A DNA stretch of 63,057 nt, taken from contig JAVBXL010000197.1 in NCBI GenBank assembly GCA_030824575.1, positions 1 to 63,057 on the forward strand. Direction: 5' to 3'. The translations under genes were made by a program, and so were the position numbers. The notes beneath the pieces are model-generated. The model saw only the letters and a list, made by a program, of their open reading frames with translations, had not been told where the DNA came from and did not search any database. Origin of the DNA: a bacterium. GTDB lineage: Bacteria > Pseudomonadota > Alphaproteobacteria > Sphingomonadales > Sphingomonadaceae. Below, in pieces: positions 34,511 to 43,636 of the stretch (within the stretch, counting starts at the first letter, position 1; each line of letters starts with the position of its first letter).

Positions 34511-34586
34511 GCCGTTCGGGCTGAGCGAAGTCGAAGCCCTGCACTGAGCGAAGCGAAGTGACTATGCCAAGCGCGAACCGAACGGG
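34511..34586. repeat. REP-type palindrome immediately upstream of gltX
   Basis: GCCGTTCGGGCTGAGCGAAG at the left and CGAACCGAACGGG at the right form the outer arms, with a CTGAGCGAAGCGAAGTG inner part. It fills the 101-nt nadE-gltX gap and ends 13 nt before the gltX ATG, so it will be in the gltX leader. Confidence 0.75.
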
Positions 34587-34599
34587 TTTAGGACCAATC

Positions 34600-35928
34600 A
34601 TGACCGTCATCACCCGCTTCGCCCCGTCACCGACCGGCCACCTCCATGTCGGCAATATCCGCGCCGCGCTCCACAACTGGCTGTGGGCGCGCAAGAGCGG
34701 CGGGCAATTCCTGCTGCGCCTGGACGATACCGACCTCGAACGCTCGCGCCCCGAATATGCGGACTCGATAAAGGCCGACTTGGCGTGGCTCGGCCTGCAC
34801 TGGGACGGCGAGGAAAAACAGTCCGATCGCTTCGCCCTCTACGAATCCCGTTTCGAGGCGCTGAAAGCGTCGGGCCACGTCTATCCGGCCTATGAAACCG
34901 CCCAGGAACTCGACCTGCGCCGCAAGATCCTGCTCGGCCGCGGCCTGCCGCCGGTCTATGACCGCGCCGCCCTGTCGCTGACCCCGGATCAGATCGCCGC
35001 TTATGAGGTTGAAGGCCGCGCGCCCCATTGGCGCTTCAAGCTCGACCATGATCAGCCGATCACCTGGACCGACCTCATCCGCGGCGACCAGCGCTTCGAC
35101 CCGAAATTACTGTCGGACCCGGTCATCCGCCGCGCCGACGGCTCCTGGCTCTACATGCTCCCCTCGGTCATCGACGACATCGCCATGGGCGTCACCCACG
35201 TCCTGCGCGGGGAGGATCATGTCTCCAACACCGCGACCCAGATCCAGATGTTTCTGGCGCTCGGCGCGCCGCTCCCCGCCTTCGCCCATGAAGCACTGCT
35301 GACCGGCAGCGAAGGCAAGCTGTCCAAGCGCTTGGGGTCGCTCGGCGTCGCGCATTTCCGTGAGATCGGGCTGGAGGCCGCCGCCATCGCCTCGCTGCTC
35401 GCCCGCCTGGGCAGTTCGCAACCCATAGAGCCGTTCGCGGATATCCAGCCGTTGATCGACAGTTTCGACTTCGCCCATTTCGGCCGCGCCCCCGCGCGCT
35501 TCGATGAAGTCGAACTTGCGACCCTCAACCAGAAGATCGTCCACCTCCTCCCCTTTGAGGCGGTCGCAGACCGCCTGCCCGAAGGCATGGACGCCGCCGC
35601 TTGGGAAGCCATCCGCCCCAATCTGGAAACGGTCGCCGGCGCGGCCGACTGGTGGCGCATCGTCACCGGCCCTATAGACGCGTCGGCACCAGCGGACGAA
35701 GACCGCGATTTCCTCGCCGCCGCCCATCGCATCCTGTCGGACGCCGCCTTCGATGCCGACATCTGGCGCACGCTGACGGGTGCACTCAAGGAAGAAACCG
35801 GCCGCAAGGGCAAGACCCTCTTCCTCCCCCTCCGCCGCGCGCTGACCGGGCTGGATCACGGCCCGGACATGGGACAATTGCTGCCGCTGATCGGCAAGAA
35901 TGAGGCCTTGGCGCGCCTGCGGACTTGA
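34600..35928 (+). CDS. gltX: Glutamate--tRNA ligase
   Basis: A 442-residue class I synthetase. The HIGH motif appears as HVGN in RFAPSPTGHLHVGNIRAAL, the KMSKS loop as KLSKR in GSEGKLSKRLGSLG, and PVIRRADGSWLYMLPSVIDDIAMGVTHVLRGEDH is typical of GluRS. It is shorter than the usual 470-480 residues, as in the second GluRS type of alphaproteobacteria, so another gltX may exist elsewhere in the genome. The start at 34600 gives the family N-terminus; an earlier in-frame ATG lies inside the REP element. Confidence 0.92.
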   Translation: MTVITRFAPSPTGHLHVGNIRAALHNWLWARKSGGQFLLRLDDTDLERSRPEYADSIKADLAWLGLHWDGEEKQSDRFALYESRFEALKASGHVYPAYETAQELDLRRKILLGRGLPPVYDRAALSLTPDQIAAYEVEGRAPHWRFKLDHDQPITWTDLIRGDQRFDPKLLSDPVIRRADGSWLYMLPSVIDDIAMGVTHVLRGEDHVSNTATQIQMFLALGAPLPAFAHEALLTGSEGKLSKRLGSLGVAHFREIGLEAAAIASLLARLGSSQPIEPFADIQPLIDSFDFAHFGRAPARFDEVELATLNQKIVHLLPFEAVADRLPEGMDAAAWEAIRPNLETVAGAADWWRIVTGPIDASAPADEDRDFLAAAHRILSDAAFDADIWRTLTGALKEETGRKGKTLFLPLRRALTGLDHGPDMGQLLPLIGKNEALARLRT

Positions 35929-36050
35929 AGGCAGGCGCAACGAAATTTTTCGTCATCCCGGCATCCCAGGCGATGAATTACAGCACAGGACCAGAAGCGG
36001 ACGGTAAAGCCCGCTCCCTTCAGAGGAGGGAGGAATGGCCGCTAACGACC

Positions 36051-36199
36051 GAGGCTGTGTAAAAACGCCAAGGACGGGTTCGATCACGCAAGATTGATTC
36101 ATGGACAATCGCCAGCGAATTCATTCCTTGCGCCACGACCGCTGCCCCGATTCTGAAGTTGCTCGTTTCGTTTGCGACGAAATGTTTTTACACAGCCTC
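36051..36199. mobile_element. 149-bp MITE with 16-bp perfect terminal inverted repeats and 4-bp target duplication
   Basis: GAGGCTGTGTAAAAAC (36051-36066) is the exact reverse complement of GTTTTTACACAGCCTC (36184-36199). GACC flanks both ends (36047-36050 and 36200-36203). There is no transposase, and identity stops after 16 bp. The ends resemble those of DDE insertion sequences such as the IS1182 type from memory, so the element was probably moved in trans. Confidence 0.85.
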
Positions 36200-36232
36200 G
36201 ACCAGAAGCGGACATTGGCCGACCCTTGCAAT

Positions 36233-36333
36233 CCGTTCGCCCTGAGCGAAGTCGAAGGGCATTGCTGAGCGGAGGCGAAGCATTTGACCTCGCTCCGCTC
36301 GGCAGAGGCTTCGACTTCGCTCAGCCTGAACGG
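36233..36333. repeat. REP-type palindrome in the gltX 3' intergenic region
   Basis: CCGTTCGCCCTGAGCGAAG at the left is mirrored by CTTCGACTTCGCTCAGCCTG at the right, with a CTGAGCGGAGGCGAAG/CTCGCTCCGCTCGG inner hairpin. It is one of the most complete copies of this family in the window, 33 bp after the MITE. Confidence 0.85.
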
Positions 36334-36438
36334 ATTTTCTATGGCAGTAAACCACCCCAATCCGTCATTCCAGCATTGGCCTTCCGCTTACTCCGGATTG
36401 CGGACGTGACGATGAGAGATACGAGGCTTTTCCTTTTC

Positions 36439-36504
36439 TCTCCGCGCCCTCTGCGCCTCTGCGCGAGAAAATTTGATCGCGCAGAGGCGCAGAGGACGCG
36501 GAGA
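36439..36504. repeat. 26-bp-arm hairpin of CTCTGCGC repeats
   Basis: 36439-36464 and 36479-36504 are reverse complements at 25 of 26 positions, with a 14-nt A/T-rich loop containing AAATTTGATC. A degenerate relative containing GATCAAATTTCTCGCGCAGAG is at 46469-46531. This is a second repeat family, distinct from the CTGAGC REPs. Confidence 0.85.
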
Positions 36505-36851
36505 AGAATAAAACTGCCCATTTCCTAGAGTTGAATCGCCACCTGCCCCTCCGTTCGCTTCGAGCGAAGTCGAGAAGCGGCACGCGCGCTTTCCTCCTAT
36601 TGCCCTTCCAAAATAGGATTTCCTCTGATCTACCCTTGATGGTGGACCAGCATTGCCCCCTCCCTCCGGCTACACTATCGCGCGGCAAGCGCTTTGCCAT
36701 GTCCTCACAGGCGCGTCGGTGTGACCCTGTTGTGACCCGCCCGTTACCACACCGTTACCTGACCGGGGCTTCGCGGGGGCTTACCCGCCGCTATGGGCCG
36801 GAAGAGCCCGACGACGCTGTATACTTTGCCCCTGTGACCCTACGTGACACG

Positions 36852-37220
36852 CTACTTCGCTTGCAACGCGCTGGCGCAAGCGACCGGATCGACATCCGCG
36901 CCCGCGGGACTGCGCGCATCGACATGGGTCACCACCGGCTCTTTCCCCCGCGCGGGCGCATAAAGATAGGCGTCGAGGATGCAGCGGCCATTGCCGAACT
37001 GCAATTTGCGCACCGTGGCTTCGCGAATGTCGAGCCGGGGCTGGCCGAACATCCGGGTCAGCGCACCCGCATCCGATCCCATCAGCGGCCCCTGCTTCAT
37101 GAAAGCGCTGGCCGGCGGGCCGGCGGGCGGCGGGGCATAGCTGCCCTTGGGCACGACGCCGCCGCCACAAGCGGCCAGCGGCAGGCACAGCGCCGCCGTC
37201 ACAAAGCGCGGGAAATTCAT
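36852..37220 (-). CDS. Putative small lipoprotein
   Basis: A 122-residue protein with a signal peptide ending in lipobox LAAC at residue 19 (CLPLAACGGG), a Pro-rich linker and a C-terminal domain with MFGQPRLDIRE...LQFGNGRCILDAYLYAPARG. Two further Cys could form a disulfide. The fold resembles small outer-membrane BamE-like lipoproteins in the GQP motif, but this is a weak comparison. It overlaps the EI24 gene by ATGA, which suggests shared expression. Confidence 0.72.
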   Translation of the reverse strand: MNFPRFVTAALCLPLAACGGGVVPKGSYAPPPAGPPASAFMKQGPLMGSDAGALTRMFGQPRLDIREATVRKLQFGNGRCILDAYLYAPARGKEPVVTHVDARSPAGADVDPVACASALQAK

Positions 37221-37882
37221 GCGGATGTCTTTCGCCCAAGCAACATGTGCACGGCCATAGCCGCGCTCCAGATTGGCGCAAGCAGGTTGACCAGCGGGAT
37301 CAGGAACGCAAGCGCCGAAACGAGCCCCAAAAGCCACCGGCTGCCGCGCGACAGCGGCGGGAGCGCGGGATGACGCGGCTCCACCATGTCGGCCATGTCG
37401 CGGCCCAGCAGATAGGCGTTCACCACCAGGAACAACCCGATCGTCCCCACCCCCGTTACCAGCAACAGGATATAGGCGGGCAGCGCCAGCAGGTTCCAGC
37501 CCAGCGTGCGCGCCAGCGAGGCGAAGGCGAAGCGCAGGCTGCGCGCCCAGCCCACCGGGCGCGCGGCGAGCGCCGCCTGGGGGTAACTATCCCGCTCCAC
37601 CGCTTCGATAATGTCGTCGGCGAACAGGCCCATCACCGCCATCGCCACGGCGCGGAACAGCAGCCAGCCGGCGCCAAAGATCAACAGCGCGGTGGCGGTC
37701 GCTTCGGCGACACCGCCGCCGCCCCAACTGAAATGCAGCCGCAGCGCATGAAACCCGGCCCAGAGCGCACCGGCCGATCCTGCGAAGATCAGCAGCGTCA
37801 GGATCAGCGTCTTGAACAGCAGGCGCAGCGCAGCGCCGTGAAAGAGGGAGGGAAAGGCGCGCAGGGCGGCGGTCAGGACCAT
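37217..37882 (-). CDS. EI24/CysZ-like membrane protein
   Basis: A 221-residue integral membrane protein with four to five hydrophobic segments; MVLTAALRAFPSLFHGAALRLLFKT and the GWNLLALPAYILLLVTGVGTIGLFLVVNAYLLGRDM stretch are typical of the EI24 domain (related to the sulfate permease CysZ). The substrate is unknown. The start at 37882 gives the conserved N-terminus; 12 more codons upstream are open. It is the first gene of the two-gene unit with the lipoprotein. Confidence 0.82.
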   Translation of the reverse strand: MVLTAALRAFPSLFHGAALRLLFKTLILTLLIFAGSAGALWAGFHALRLHFSWGGGGVAEATATALLIFGAGWLLFRAVAMAVMGLFADDIIEAVERDSYPQAALAARPVGWARSLRFAFASLARTLGWNLLALPAYILLLVTGVGTIGLFLVVNAYLLGRDMADMVEPRHPALPPLSRGSRWLLGLVSALAFLIPLVNLLAPIWSAAMAVHMLLGRKTSA

Positions 37883-37995
37883 GGTCCCGTCTATCCTCCC
37901 GCGCGGGCGCAAGGTCAATCAGCGCCGTTGCATGGGGGGGCGCGGACCGATAAAGGCGACGAAATTTTATGTCTATCTCAAGATAAGGATATTGC

Positions 37996-39033
37996 GTGAC
38001 CGCATCCTCCGCGCCCCAGGAAAACCCGGCTGCCACGCTGCCAGCTGCCACGCTCGACGTCGTCGCGATCGGCAACGCCATTGTCGACGTGCTCGCCCGC
38101 AGCGACGACGCCTTCCTGGCGCAACATGCGCTAACCAAGGGCGGGATGCAGTTGATCGACGCCGCCATGGCGGAGACGCTCTATGCCGACATGCCCCAGG
38201 CCAAGGAGATCAGCGGTGGCTCCGCCGCCAACACGCTGGCGGGTCTCGCTGCGCTGGGCAAAAAATGCGGCTTCATCGGCCAGGTCAATGACGATCAGCT
38301 GGGCGCGGTCTTCGCGCATGACGTCCACGCCTTGGGCATCCGTTTCGACACGCCGGTCATGCATGGGCAAGTGCCGACCGCGCGCTGCCTGATCCTGGTG
38401 ACGCCGGACGCCCAGCGCACGATGAACACCTTCCTGGGCGCGTCGCAATTTCTACCGGAAGCCGCGGTCGATTTCGACCTGATCCGTTCGGCCAAGATCC
38501 TCTATCTCGAAGGCTATCTGTGGGACCCGGAGCAGCCGCGCGCGGCGATGCGGGCGGCGATCGACGCGGCGCGGGGTGCCGGGCGCAAGGTCGCCTTCAC
38601 CCTGTCCGACAATTTCGTGATCGACCGGCATCGCGCCGACTTCATCGACCTGATCGACCAGGGGATGATCGACATCCTCTTCTCCAACCAGGGCGAAATC
38701 CAGTCGCTCGCGCAGATCGACGATTTCGACAAGGCGCTGGCCCGCTTCGCCGACAATGTGCCGGTGCTGGTGTCGACCCGCAGCGAAAAGGGTGCCGTCG
38801 CGATCGTCGATGGCGTGCGCTACGAAGCGCCGGCCGCGGCGGTCGCGCAGATCGTCGATACGACCGGCGCAGGCGACCTGTTCGCCGCCGGCTTCCTAGC
38901 GGCTCACATCGATGGCCGCAGCGTCGAAGATGCGCTGGCGCTGGGCGCTGCCGCAGCGGCCGAAGTCATATCGCATTGGGGCGCGCGACCGGAAGCCGAC
39001 CTGGGCGTGATCCGCGACGCGCTGTTCGCCTGA
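37996..39033 (+). CDS. PfkB-family kinase, probably adenosine kinase
   Basis: A 345-residue ribokinase-fold protein: DVVAIGNAIVDVLARSDDAFL at the N-terminus, GGSAANTLAGLAALG (residue about 75), and the C-terminal anion-hole signature DTTGAGDLFAAGFL with catalytic Asp. The overall sequence matches the adenosine-kinase-like group common in alphaproteobacteria (adenosine to AMP), but other sugars are possible. The first 19 residues are Pro/Ala-rich and may be an overextension; no later Met offers a clear start. Terminator at 39041-39072 follows. Confidence 0.85.
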   Translation: MTASSAPQENPAATLPAATLDVVAIGNAIVDVLARSDDAFLAQHALTKGGMQLIDAAMAETLYADMPQAKEISGGSAANTLAGLAALGKKCGFIGQVNDDQLGAVFAHDVHALGIRFDTPVMHGQVPTARCLILVTPDAQRTMNTFLGASQFLPEAAVDFDLIRSAKILYLEGYLWDPEQPRAAMRAAIDAARGAGRKVAFTLSDNFVIDRHRADFIDLIDQGMIDILFSNQGEIQSLAQIDDFDKALARFADNVPVLVSTRSEKGAVAIVDGVRYEAPAAAVAQIVDTTGAGDLFAAGFLAAHIDGRSVEDALALGAAAAAEVISHWGARPEADLGVIRDALFA

Positions 39034-39040
39034 CACGGAC

Positions 39041-39072
39041 AAGGCCCGCCTCTCATTGGGGAGGCGGGCCTT
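39041..39072. terminator. Terminator between PfkB kinase and flippase genes
   Basis: A perfect 12-bp stem, AAGGCCCGCCTC / GAGGCGGGCCTT, with an 8-nt loop. It lies 7 nt past the kinase stop and 10 nt past the convergent flippase stop, so it can serve both. Confidence 0.85.
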
Positions 39073-39081
39073 CCTATCGGG

Positions 39082-40620
39082 TCATTCCGCCTTCTGCTTG
39101 CGGAACAGGGCGCGGTCGTCGGACCCGAAGCCCCAGCGCCAGATGACGAGGCCATAGGCGCCCAATATCGCCCAGACGCCGACCGCCAGTTCGACCCATT
39201 CGAAGCGCGGCGGCAAGGCGACGATGCCCGCGCCGACGATGCAGGCGACCCCCACGGCGCTCAGCAGCGGCCAGCGCCAGGCATTGATCGGCGCATCGAG
39301 CAACCGGGCGAGCAGCCGCGCTTTGACGAAAGCGCCGACCGCCAGCGCCAGGCAGAGCGCGAGCGCGGGCGCGGCCGCCACCCACATCACCGGCATGGCC
39401 AGCCGGCGTGCAGTCAGGATCAGGGCGAAGCTGAAAGCCGCCTGCAACCCGATCATGACCAGCGAGATCATGAGGTTGCGGTGCCGGGCGATATAGACCA
39501 GCGCGGACTCGCTGACGACGGCCGTGGCCGCCACCACTTCGGCGAGCAGCAAAAAGGCGAGCGCACCGGTGCCGCCGACGAAATGCGGGCCGACCAGCCC
39601 CATCACCGCTTCACCGGGGATGCCGAGCGCGAGCGCGATGCCCGCCTGCGCGGCGATGATCCAGAAGCCGACCTGGCTCACTTGGCGGGCGATGCCGGCC
39701 AGATTGTTTTCCGCCAGGTTGCGGGTGATGACCGGGCCTAGGATGGGGTCGAAGCTGGTCTTGAGCTTCTGCGGCAGCGACGCGACCTGTTGCGCGACAT
39801 AATAGATGCCGATCACCGCCGGGCTGACGAACAGGCCCAATATCGCCATGTCGAGCCGGCGCGATCCCCATTCGACGCCGTCGGCCGCTGCAAGCGGCAG
39901 GTTGCGCCGGGCGAGCCGCCACAGCCGCCCACCATCGGGCCGCCAGCCCCGCGGCAAGCCATAATGGCGGGCCATCGGAATCAGCGAGGCGACCAGCGCC
40001 GCAATCATCGACAAGGCGTAGGAAAGGATGAGGCCGTCGCGGGTCGAATAAAAGGCGAAGGCGAAGGCGCCGATGCTGATCGTCCAGGGTTCGATGATCG
40101 AGCGCGCCCGCACGGTCGCGCCCACGTCGAAGCGATAGGCACAGGCCGCCAACGCCACGTCCGATCCCGCCACCGCAATCACCACCAGCGCCAGCAACCG
40201 GTCGAGGCCATTGATACCGCTATTGGGGAACATGGCCTGCGGGAAGACGACCAGCAGGCCTGCGCCGACCACCGCCGCGAGCAAGGTGACAAACATGGCG
40301 TCGGTCACGACATGGGCATGAGGCCGCTCGGTCTGGCTGAGCGCGCCGGCCAGGCCGCGTTTGAGGCCCAGCGTGGCGAGTTGCGCCACGAATTCGACCA
40401 CCAGCACGGCATAGGCGAAACGACCGAGCGCGTCCGCTCCGTACCAGCGCCCCGCGATAAAGAGGAACGGCAGGCGCGCGGCGAGGCGCAGCAGAAAGCC
40501 GAATATATTGGTGCGCCCACCCTTGGCCAGGGCGGCGATGTCATCCTGATCCTTGGATGCGGATGCCTGTGTGCCCGATACCGGCGTCGCCAACGAACCC
40601 TGAACCCCCTGCGTCATCAT
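39082..40620 (-). CDS. Polysaccharide biosynthesis/flippase-like (MATE-fold) membrane protein
   Basis: A 512-residue protein with about twelve to fourteen hydrophobic segments; GGRTNIFGFLLRLAARLPFLFIAGRWYGADALGRF at the start is characteristic of Wzx/PST-type oligosaccharide flippases. It probably moves a lipid-linked glycan across the inner membrane. No glycosyltransferases flank it, so the glycan cannot be guessed. A start one codon later is equally likely because of tandem Met codons. Confidence 0.82.
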   Translation of the reverse strand: MMTQGVQGSLATPVSGTQASASKDQDDIAALAKGGRTNIFGFLLRLAARLPFLFIAGRWYGADALGRFAYAVLVVEFVAQLATLGLKRGLAGALSQTERPHAHVVTDAMFVTLLAAVVGAGLLVVFPQAMFPNSGINGLDRLLALVVIAVAGSDVALAACAYRFDVGATVRARSIIEPWTISIGAFAFAFYSTRDGLILSYALSMIAALVASLIPMARHYGLPRGWRPDGGRLWRLARRNLPLAAADGVEWGSRRLDMAILGLFVSPAVIGIYYVAQQVASLPQKLKTSFDPILGPVITRNLAENNLAGIARQVSQVGFWIIAAQAGIALALGIPGEAVMGLVGPHFVGGTGALAFLLLAEVVAATAVVSESALVYIARHRNLMISLVMIGLQAAFSFALILTARRLAMPVMWVAAAPALALCLALAVGAFVKARLLARLLDAPINAWRWPLLSAVGVACIVGAGIVALPPRFEWVELAVGVWAILGAYGLVIWRWGFGSDDRALFRKQKAE

Positions 40621-40665
40621 GTTTCTATATCTGTTCTAGGCGCAATGTGGCGGCGGTGCGACGGC

Positions 40666-41637
40666 TTATTCGGGCCGCAACGGCCGCGCGAGCAGCGCGT
40701 CGATCACGGCGCCGAGCGGCGCGGCATCGGCGAGCAGCGCGCACACCGCCTCCACCACCGGCATTTCCACGCCGGCCGCGCGCGCGGCATCGCGCAGCAC
40801 CGGCGCGGTGAACGCTCCTTCCGCCACGGTGCGGCGGTTGGCGAGCAGGGCTGCGGCGCTGGCGCCTTCGCCCAGACCCTTGCCCAGCGAGAAGTTGCGC
40901 GAATTGGTGGAGGAGCAGGTGAGGACGAGATCGCCCAGGCCCGACAGGCCGCCGAGCGTTTCGGGACGCGCGCCGCGCGCCAGGCCGAAGCGGGTCATTT
41001 CGGCAAAACCGCGGCTGATGAGCGCGGCGCGGGCGTTGAGGCCAAGACCCGCGCCCTCCGCGACGCCGCAGGCAATGGCCAGCACATTCTTGACCGCGCC
41101 GCCAATCTCCGCGCCGATGACGTCATCGGACAGATAGGGGCGGAAGGACGGACGGGCGATACGGGCGGCGAGGCGCTGGCCCAGTGCCCGGTCTTCGCAG
41201 GCCAGCGTGATGGCGGTCGGCAGGCCCTTGGCCACTTCATGGGCAAAGGTCGGGCCGGACAGGACGGAGATGGGCGAGGTCGGCTGCGCGGCGCGCGCGA
41301 CTTCCGACATTAGCAGGCTGGTCCCCGCTTCGATCCCCTTGGAGCACAGGACCAGCGGCACGCCAGCGGGGGCCTGCGCCACGACGCTGCGCAGATGCTG
41401 GGCGGGGCTGACGACCAACAGAAGGTCGCAACTGCCAAGGTCGGCCATCGCCCCGGTCGCCCGGATCAACGGCGAGAGCGGGATATTGGCGAGATAGAGC
41501 GGGTTTTCGTGGGCGCGATTGATCGCGTCGATCACGTCCGGCTCCAGCGCCCACAGCGCGACCGACTGGCCGTCGCTGGCCAGCAATTGCGCCAACGCCG
41601 TGCCCCATGCGCCCGCACCGATAACGCCCGCTTTCAT
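40666..41637 (-). CDS. gpsA: Glycerol-3-phosphate dehydrogenase [NAD(P)+]
   Basis: A 323-residue GpsA: N-terminal dinucleotide fold [43 protein letters not shown], the catalytic Lys region [16 protein letters not shown] and [14 protein letters not shown]. It reduces dihydroxyacetone phosphate to sn-glycerol 3-phosphate for phospholipid synthesis. The start overlaps the tsaD stop by 4 nt, a common arrangement in alphaproteobacteria. Confidence 0.95.
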   Translation of the reverse strand: MKAGVIGAGAWGTALAQLLASDGQSVALWALEPDVIDAINRAHENPLYLANIPLSPLIRATGAMADLGSCDLLLVVSPAQHLRSVVAQAPAGVPLVLCSKGIEAGTSLLMSEVARAAQPTSPISVLSGPTFAHEVAKGLPTAITLACEDRALGQRLAARIARPSFRPYLSDDVIGAEIGGAVKNVLAIACGVAEGAGLGLNARAALISRGFAEMTRFGLARGARPETLGGLSGLGDLVLTCSSTNSRNFSLGKGLGEGASAAALLANRRTVAEGAFTAPVLRDAARAAGVEMPVVEAVCALLADAAPLGAVIDALLARPLRPE

Positions 41638-42668
41638 GCCTTCACTCCTGCGCCGCGCGCCTTTTCCGCGGCCGGGTCGAGCGGCCAACGCGGCCGGGCC
41701 GGGAAGGTGAGATCGTCGATCAAGCCGACCGCAAAGCGTTCCGCCCCGGCCCAGGCGATCATCGCGGCATTGTCGGTGCACAGCCAAAGCGGCGGCGCGA
41801 CGAAGGGCAGGTCATGAGCGGCGGCGAGCGATTCGAGCGCCGCGCGGACGGAATTATTGGCGGCGACCCCGCCAGCCACGACCAGTGCGGTGACGCCCTC
41901 ACTCCGCCCCAGCGCGCGGCGGGTGCGGTCGACAAGGCAGTCGATCACCGCCTGCTGGAAGCTCGCGGCGATATCCTGCGTCGTATATCGGCCCGACTGG
42001 ACCGCGCGCATCACCGCGCTCTTGAGGCCGGCGAAGGAGAAATGCGGTTCGTCCGTGTGGATCAAAGGGCGCGGCAGGGGAACGGCCTTGGGATCACCCA
42101 GCGCAGCCGCCTTTTCCACCTGCGGGCCACCCGGATAGCCCAGCCCCAGCAGCTTAGCGGTCTTGTCGAAGGCTTCGCCCGCCGCATCGTCGATCGTGGT
42201 GGCAAGGCGGACATAGGCGCCCGGTCCCTTCACATGGAGCAGTTGGCAATGGCCGCCCGACACCAGCAGCAGCAGATAGGGAAATTGCAGCGTCGGATCG
42301 GCGAGGCGCGGCGAAAGGGCATGGCCCTCCAGATGATTGACCGCGATCAGCGGCTTGCCCGCAGCATGGGCCAGCGCCTTGCCGGTGACAAGGCCGACCA
42401 TGACGCCGCCGATCAGGCCCGGCCCGGCGGTGGCGGCGATGACGTCCACGTCGGCCAGTGTCATCTTCGCGTCGGCCAGGGCCTCTGCGACCAGCGGGGT
42501 GAGCATTTCGACATGGGCGCGGGCGGCGATTTCTGGGACGACGCCGCCATAGGGGCGGTGCGCTTCCTCCTGTGTGGCGAGGCGATGGGCCAGGATTCGG
42601 CCGTCGGCCGTCACCAGCGCCGCTGCGGTTTCATCGCAGCTCGATTCCAGGCCAAGGATGATTGTCAT
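41634..42668 (-). CDS. tsaD: tRNA N6-threonylcarbamoyladenosine transferase TsaD
   Basis: A 344-residue ASKHA-fold protein: [15 protein letters not shown] at the N-terminus, metal-binding [18 protein letters not shown] and [23 protein letters not shown]. With TsaB and TsaE it transfers the threonylcarbamoyl group to A37 of tRNAs that read ANN codons. I prefer the ATG at 42668 to the in-frame ATG four codons upstream because [13 protein letters not shown] matches the family start. Divergent from hemC, as in many alphaproteobacteria. Confidence 0.95.
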   Translation of the reverse strand: MTIILGLESSCDETAAALVTADGRILAHRLATQEEAHRPYGGVVPEIAARAHVEMLTPLVAEALADAKMTLADVDVIAATAGPGLIGGVMVGLVTGKALAHAAGKPLIAVNHLEGHALSPRLADPTLQFPYLLLLVSGGHCQLLHVKGPGAYVRLATTIDDAAGEAFDKTAKLLGLGYPGGPQVEKAAALGDPKAVPLPRPLIHTDEPHFSFAGLKSAVMRAVQSGRYTTQDIAASFQQAVIDCLVDRTRRALGRSEGVTALVVAGGVAANNSVRAALESLAAAHDLPFVAPPLWLCTDNAAMIAWAGAERFAVGLIDDLTFPARPRWPLDPAAEKARGAGVKA

Positions 42669-42712
42669 TGCCGCTTCCATCTAAAGGTCGTGGCTATTAG
42701 AGCAAGCCGCAT

Positions 42713-43636
42713 ATGTTTTTGCCCGAAAGACCGTTGCGCCTCGGCACCAGAGGATCGCCCCTGGCACTGGCCCAGGCCCGCATGACCGCCCGCGCCCTGT
42801 GCGCCGCCCATGGCTGGCCCGAGGAGGCCGTGGCGATCGTCACCGTCCAGACAAGCGGCGACCGGATACAGGACCGGGCGCTGGCCGATATCGGCGGCAA
42901 GGCGCTATGGACCAAGGAATTGGACCGGGCGCTGGTCGAGGGCGCAATCGATTTTGCGGTCCACAGCATGAAGGATGTGGAGACGCTGCGGCCCGACGCC
43001 TTCCGCATCGCCGCGATGCTGCCGCGCGCCGATGTGCGCGACCGGCTGGTGGGGGCCGATGACTTCGCCGCGCTGCCCGCTAATCCGATCGTCGGCACCA
43101 GCTCGCCGCGCCGCGCCGCGCAGGTCAAGCGGCTGCGCCCCGACGCGACCATCACCCTGTTCCGCGGCAATGTCGCGACCCGGCTGGCCAAGCTGGCGGC
43201 TGGCGAGGTCCATGCCACGCTGTTGGCGGCGGCGGGGCTGGACCGGCTGGACCAACAGGATGTCGGCGCGACCATAGCGATCGACGTCATGCTGCCCGCG
43301 CCATCGCAAGGCGCGGTGGGGATAGAGACGCTGGGCGACAATGACGCCATGGTCGCGGCGCTGTGTGCGATCAACGACGGCGACACCTTTGACGCGGTGA
43401 TGGCCGAGCGGGGCGTGCTCAAGGGATTGGGCGGCACCTGCCATTCGCCGATCGCTGCACTGGCGCGGGTCGAAGGAGAATTTCTGCATCTGATCGCGGA
43501 GATCATCAGCCCGGACGGGCAGGAAACGGTGCGCGAAGAGACGCGGCTCGCGCGCGGCGACGACGCGGCGCAGGCGGTCGGCCATGCGCTGCTGGGGCGG
43601 GCCAGCCCGGCGCTGCGGTCGCTGTTCGAGGCGTGA
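42713..43636 (+). CDS. hemC: Hydroxymethylbilane synthase
   Basis: A 307-residue porphobilinogen deaminase: LRLGTRGSPLALAQA near the N-terminus, DFAVHSMKDVE, GTSSPRRAAQ, FRGNVATRLAKL, and Cys in GGTCHSPIAALA that carries the dipyrromethane cofactor. It polymerises four porphobilinogen units in heme synthesis. It overlaps hemD by GTGA. No strong ribosome site precedes the ATG, but the start matches the family. Confidence 0.95.
   Translation: MFLPERPLRLGTRGSPLALAQARMTARALCAAHGWPEEAVAIVTVQTSGDRIQDRALADIGGKALWTKELDRALVEGAIDFAVHSMKDVETLRPDAFRIAAMLPRADVRDRLVGADDFAALPANPIVGTSSPRRAAQVKRLRPDATITLFRGNVATRLAKLAAGEVHATLLAAAGLDRLDQQDVGATIAIDVMLPAPSQGAVGIETLGDNDAMVAALCAINDGDTFDAVMAERGVLKGLGGTCHSPIAALARVEGEFLHLIAEIISPDGQETVREETRLARGDDAAQAVGHALLGRASPALRSLFEA

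Larger units (their letters stand above)
35929..36851. other. 923-nt gene-free, repeat-rich intergenic region
   Basis: No convincing gene. From left to right it holds two copies of GACCAGAAGCGGAC (35989-36002 and 36200-36213) on either side of a MITE (36051-36199), a REP palindrome (36233-36333), a long near-perfect hairpin of CTCTGCGC repeats (36439-36504), a solitary degenerate REP half (about 36550-36575), and a CGTTACC/GTGACCC-rich stretch (36700-36770) related to sequence at 46240-46290. Short open frames here read across these repeats and are not credible. Confidence 0.85.

Noticed and set aside
36121..36360. 79-codon open frame in the gltX 3' region
   Set aside because: It reads across the MITE end and a REP palindrome and is not protein-like.
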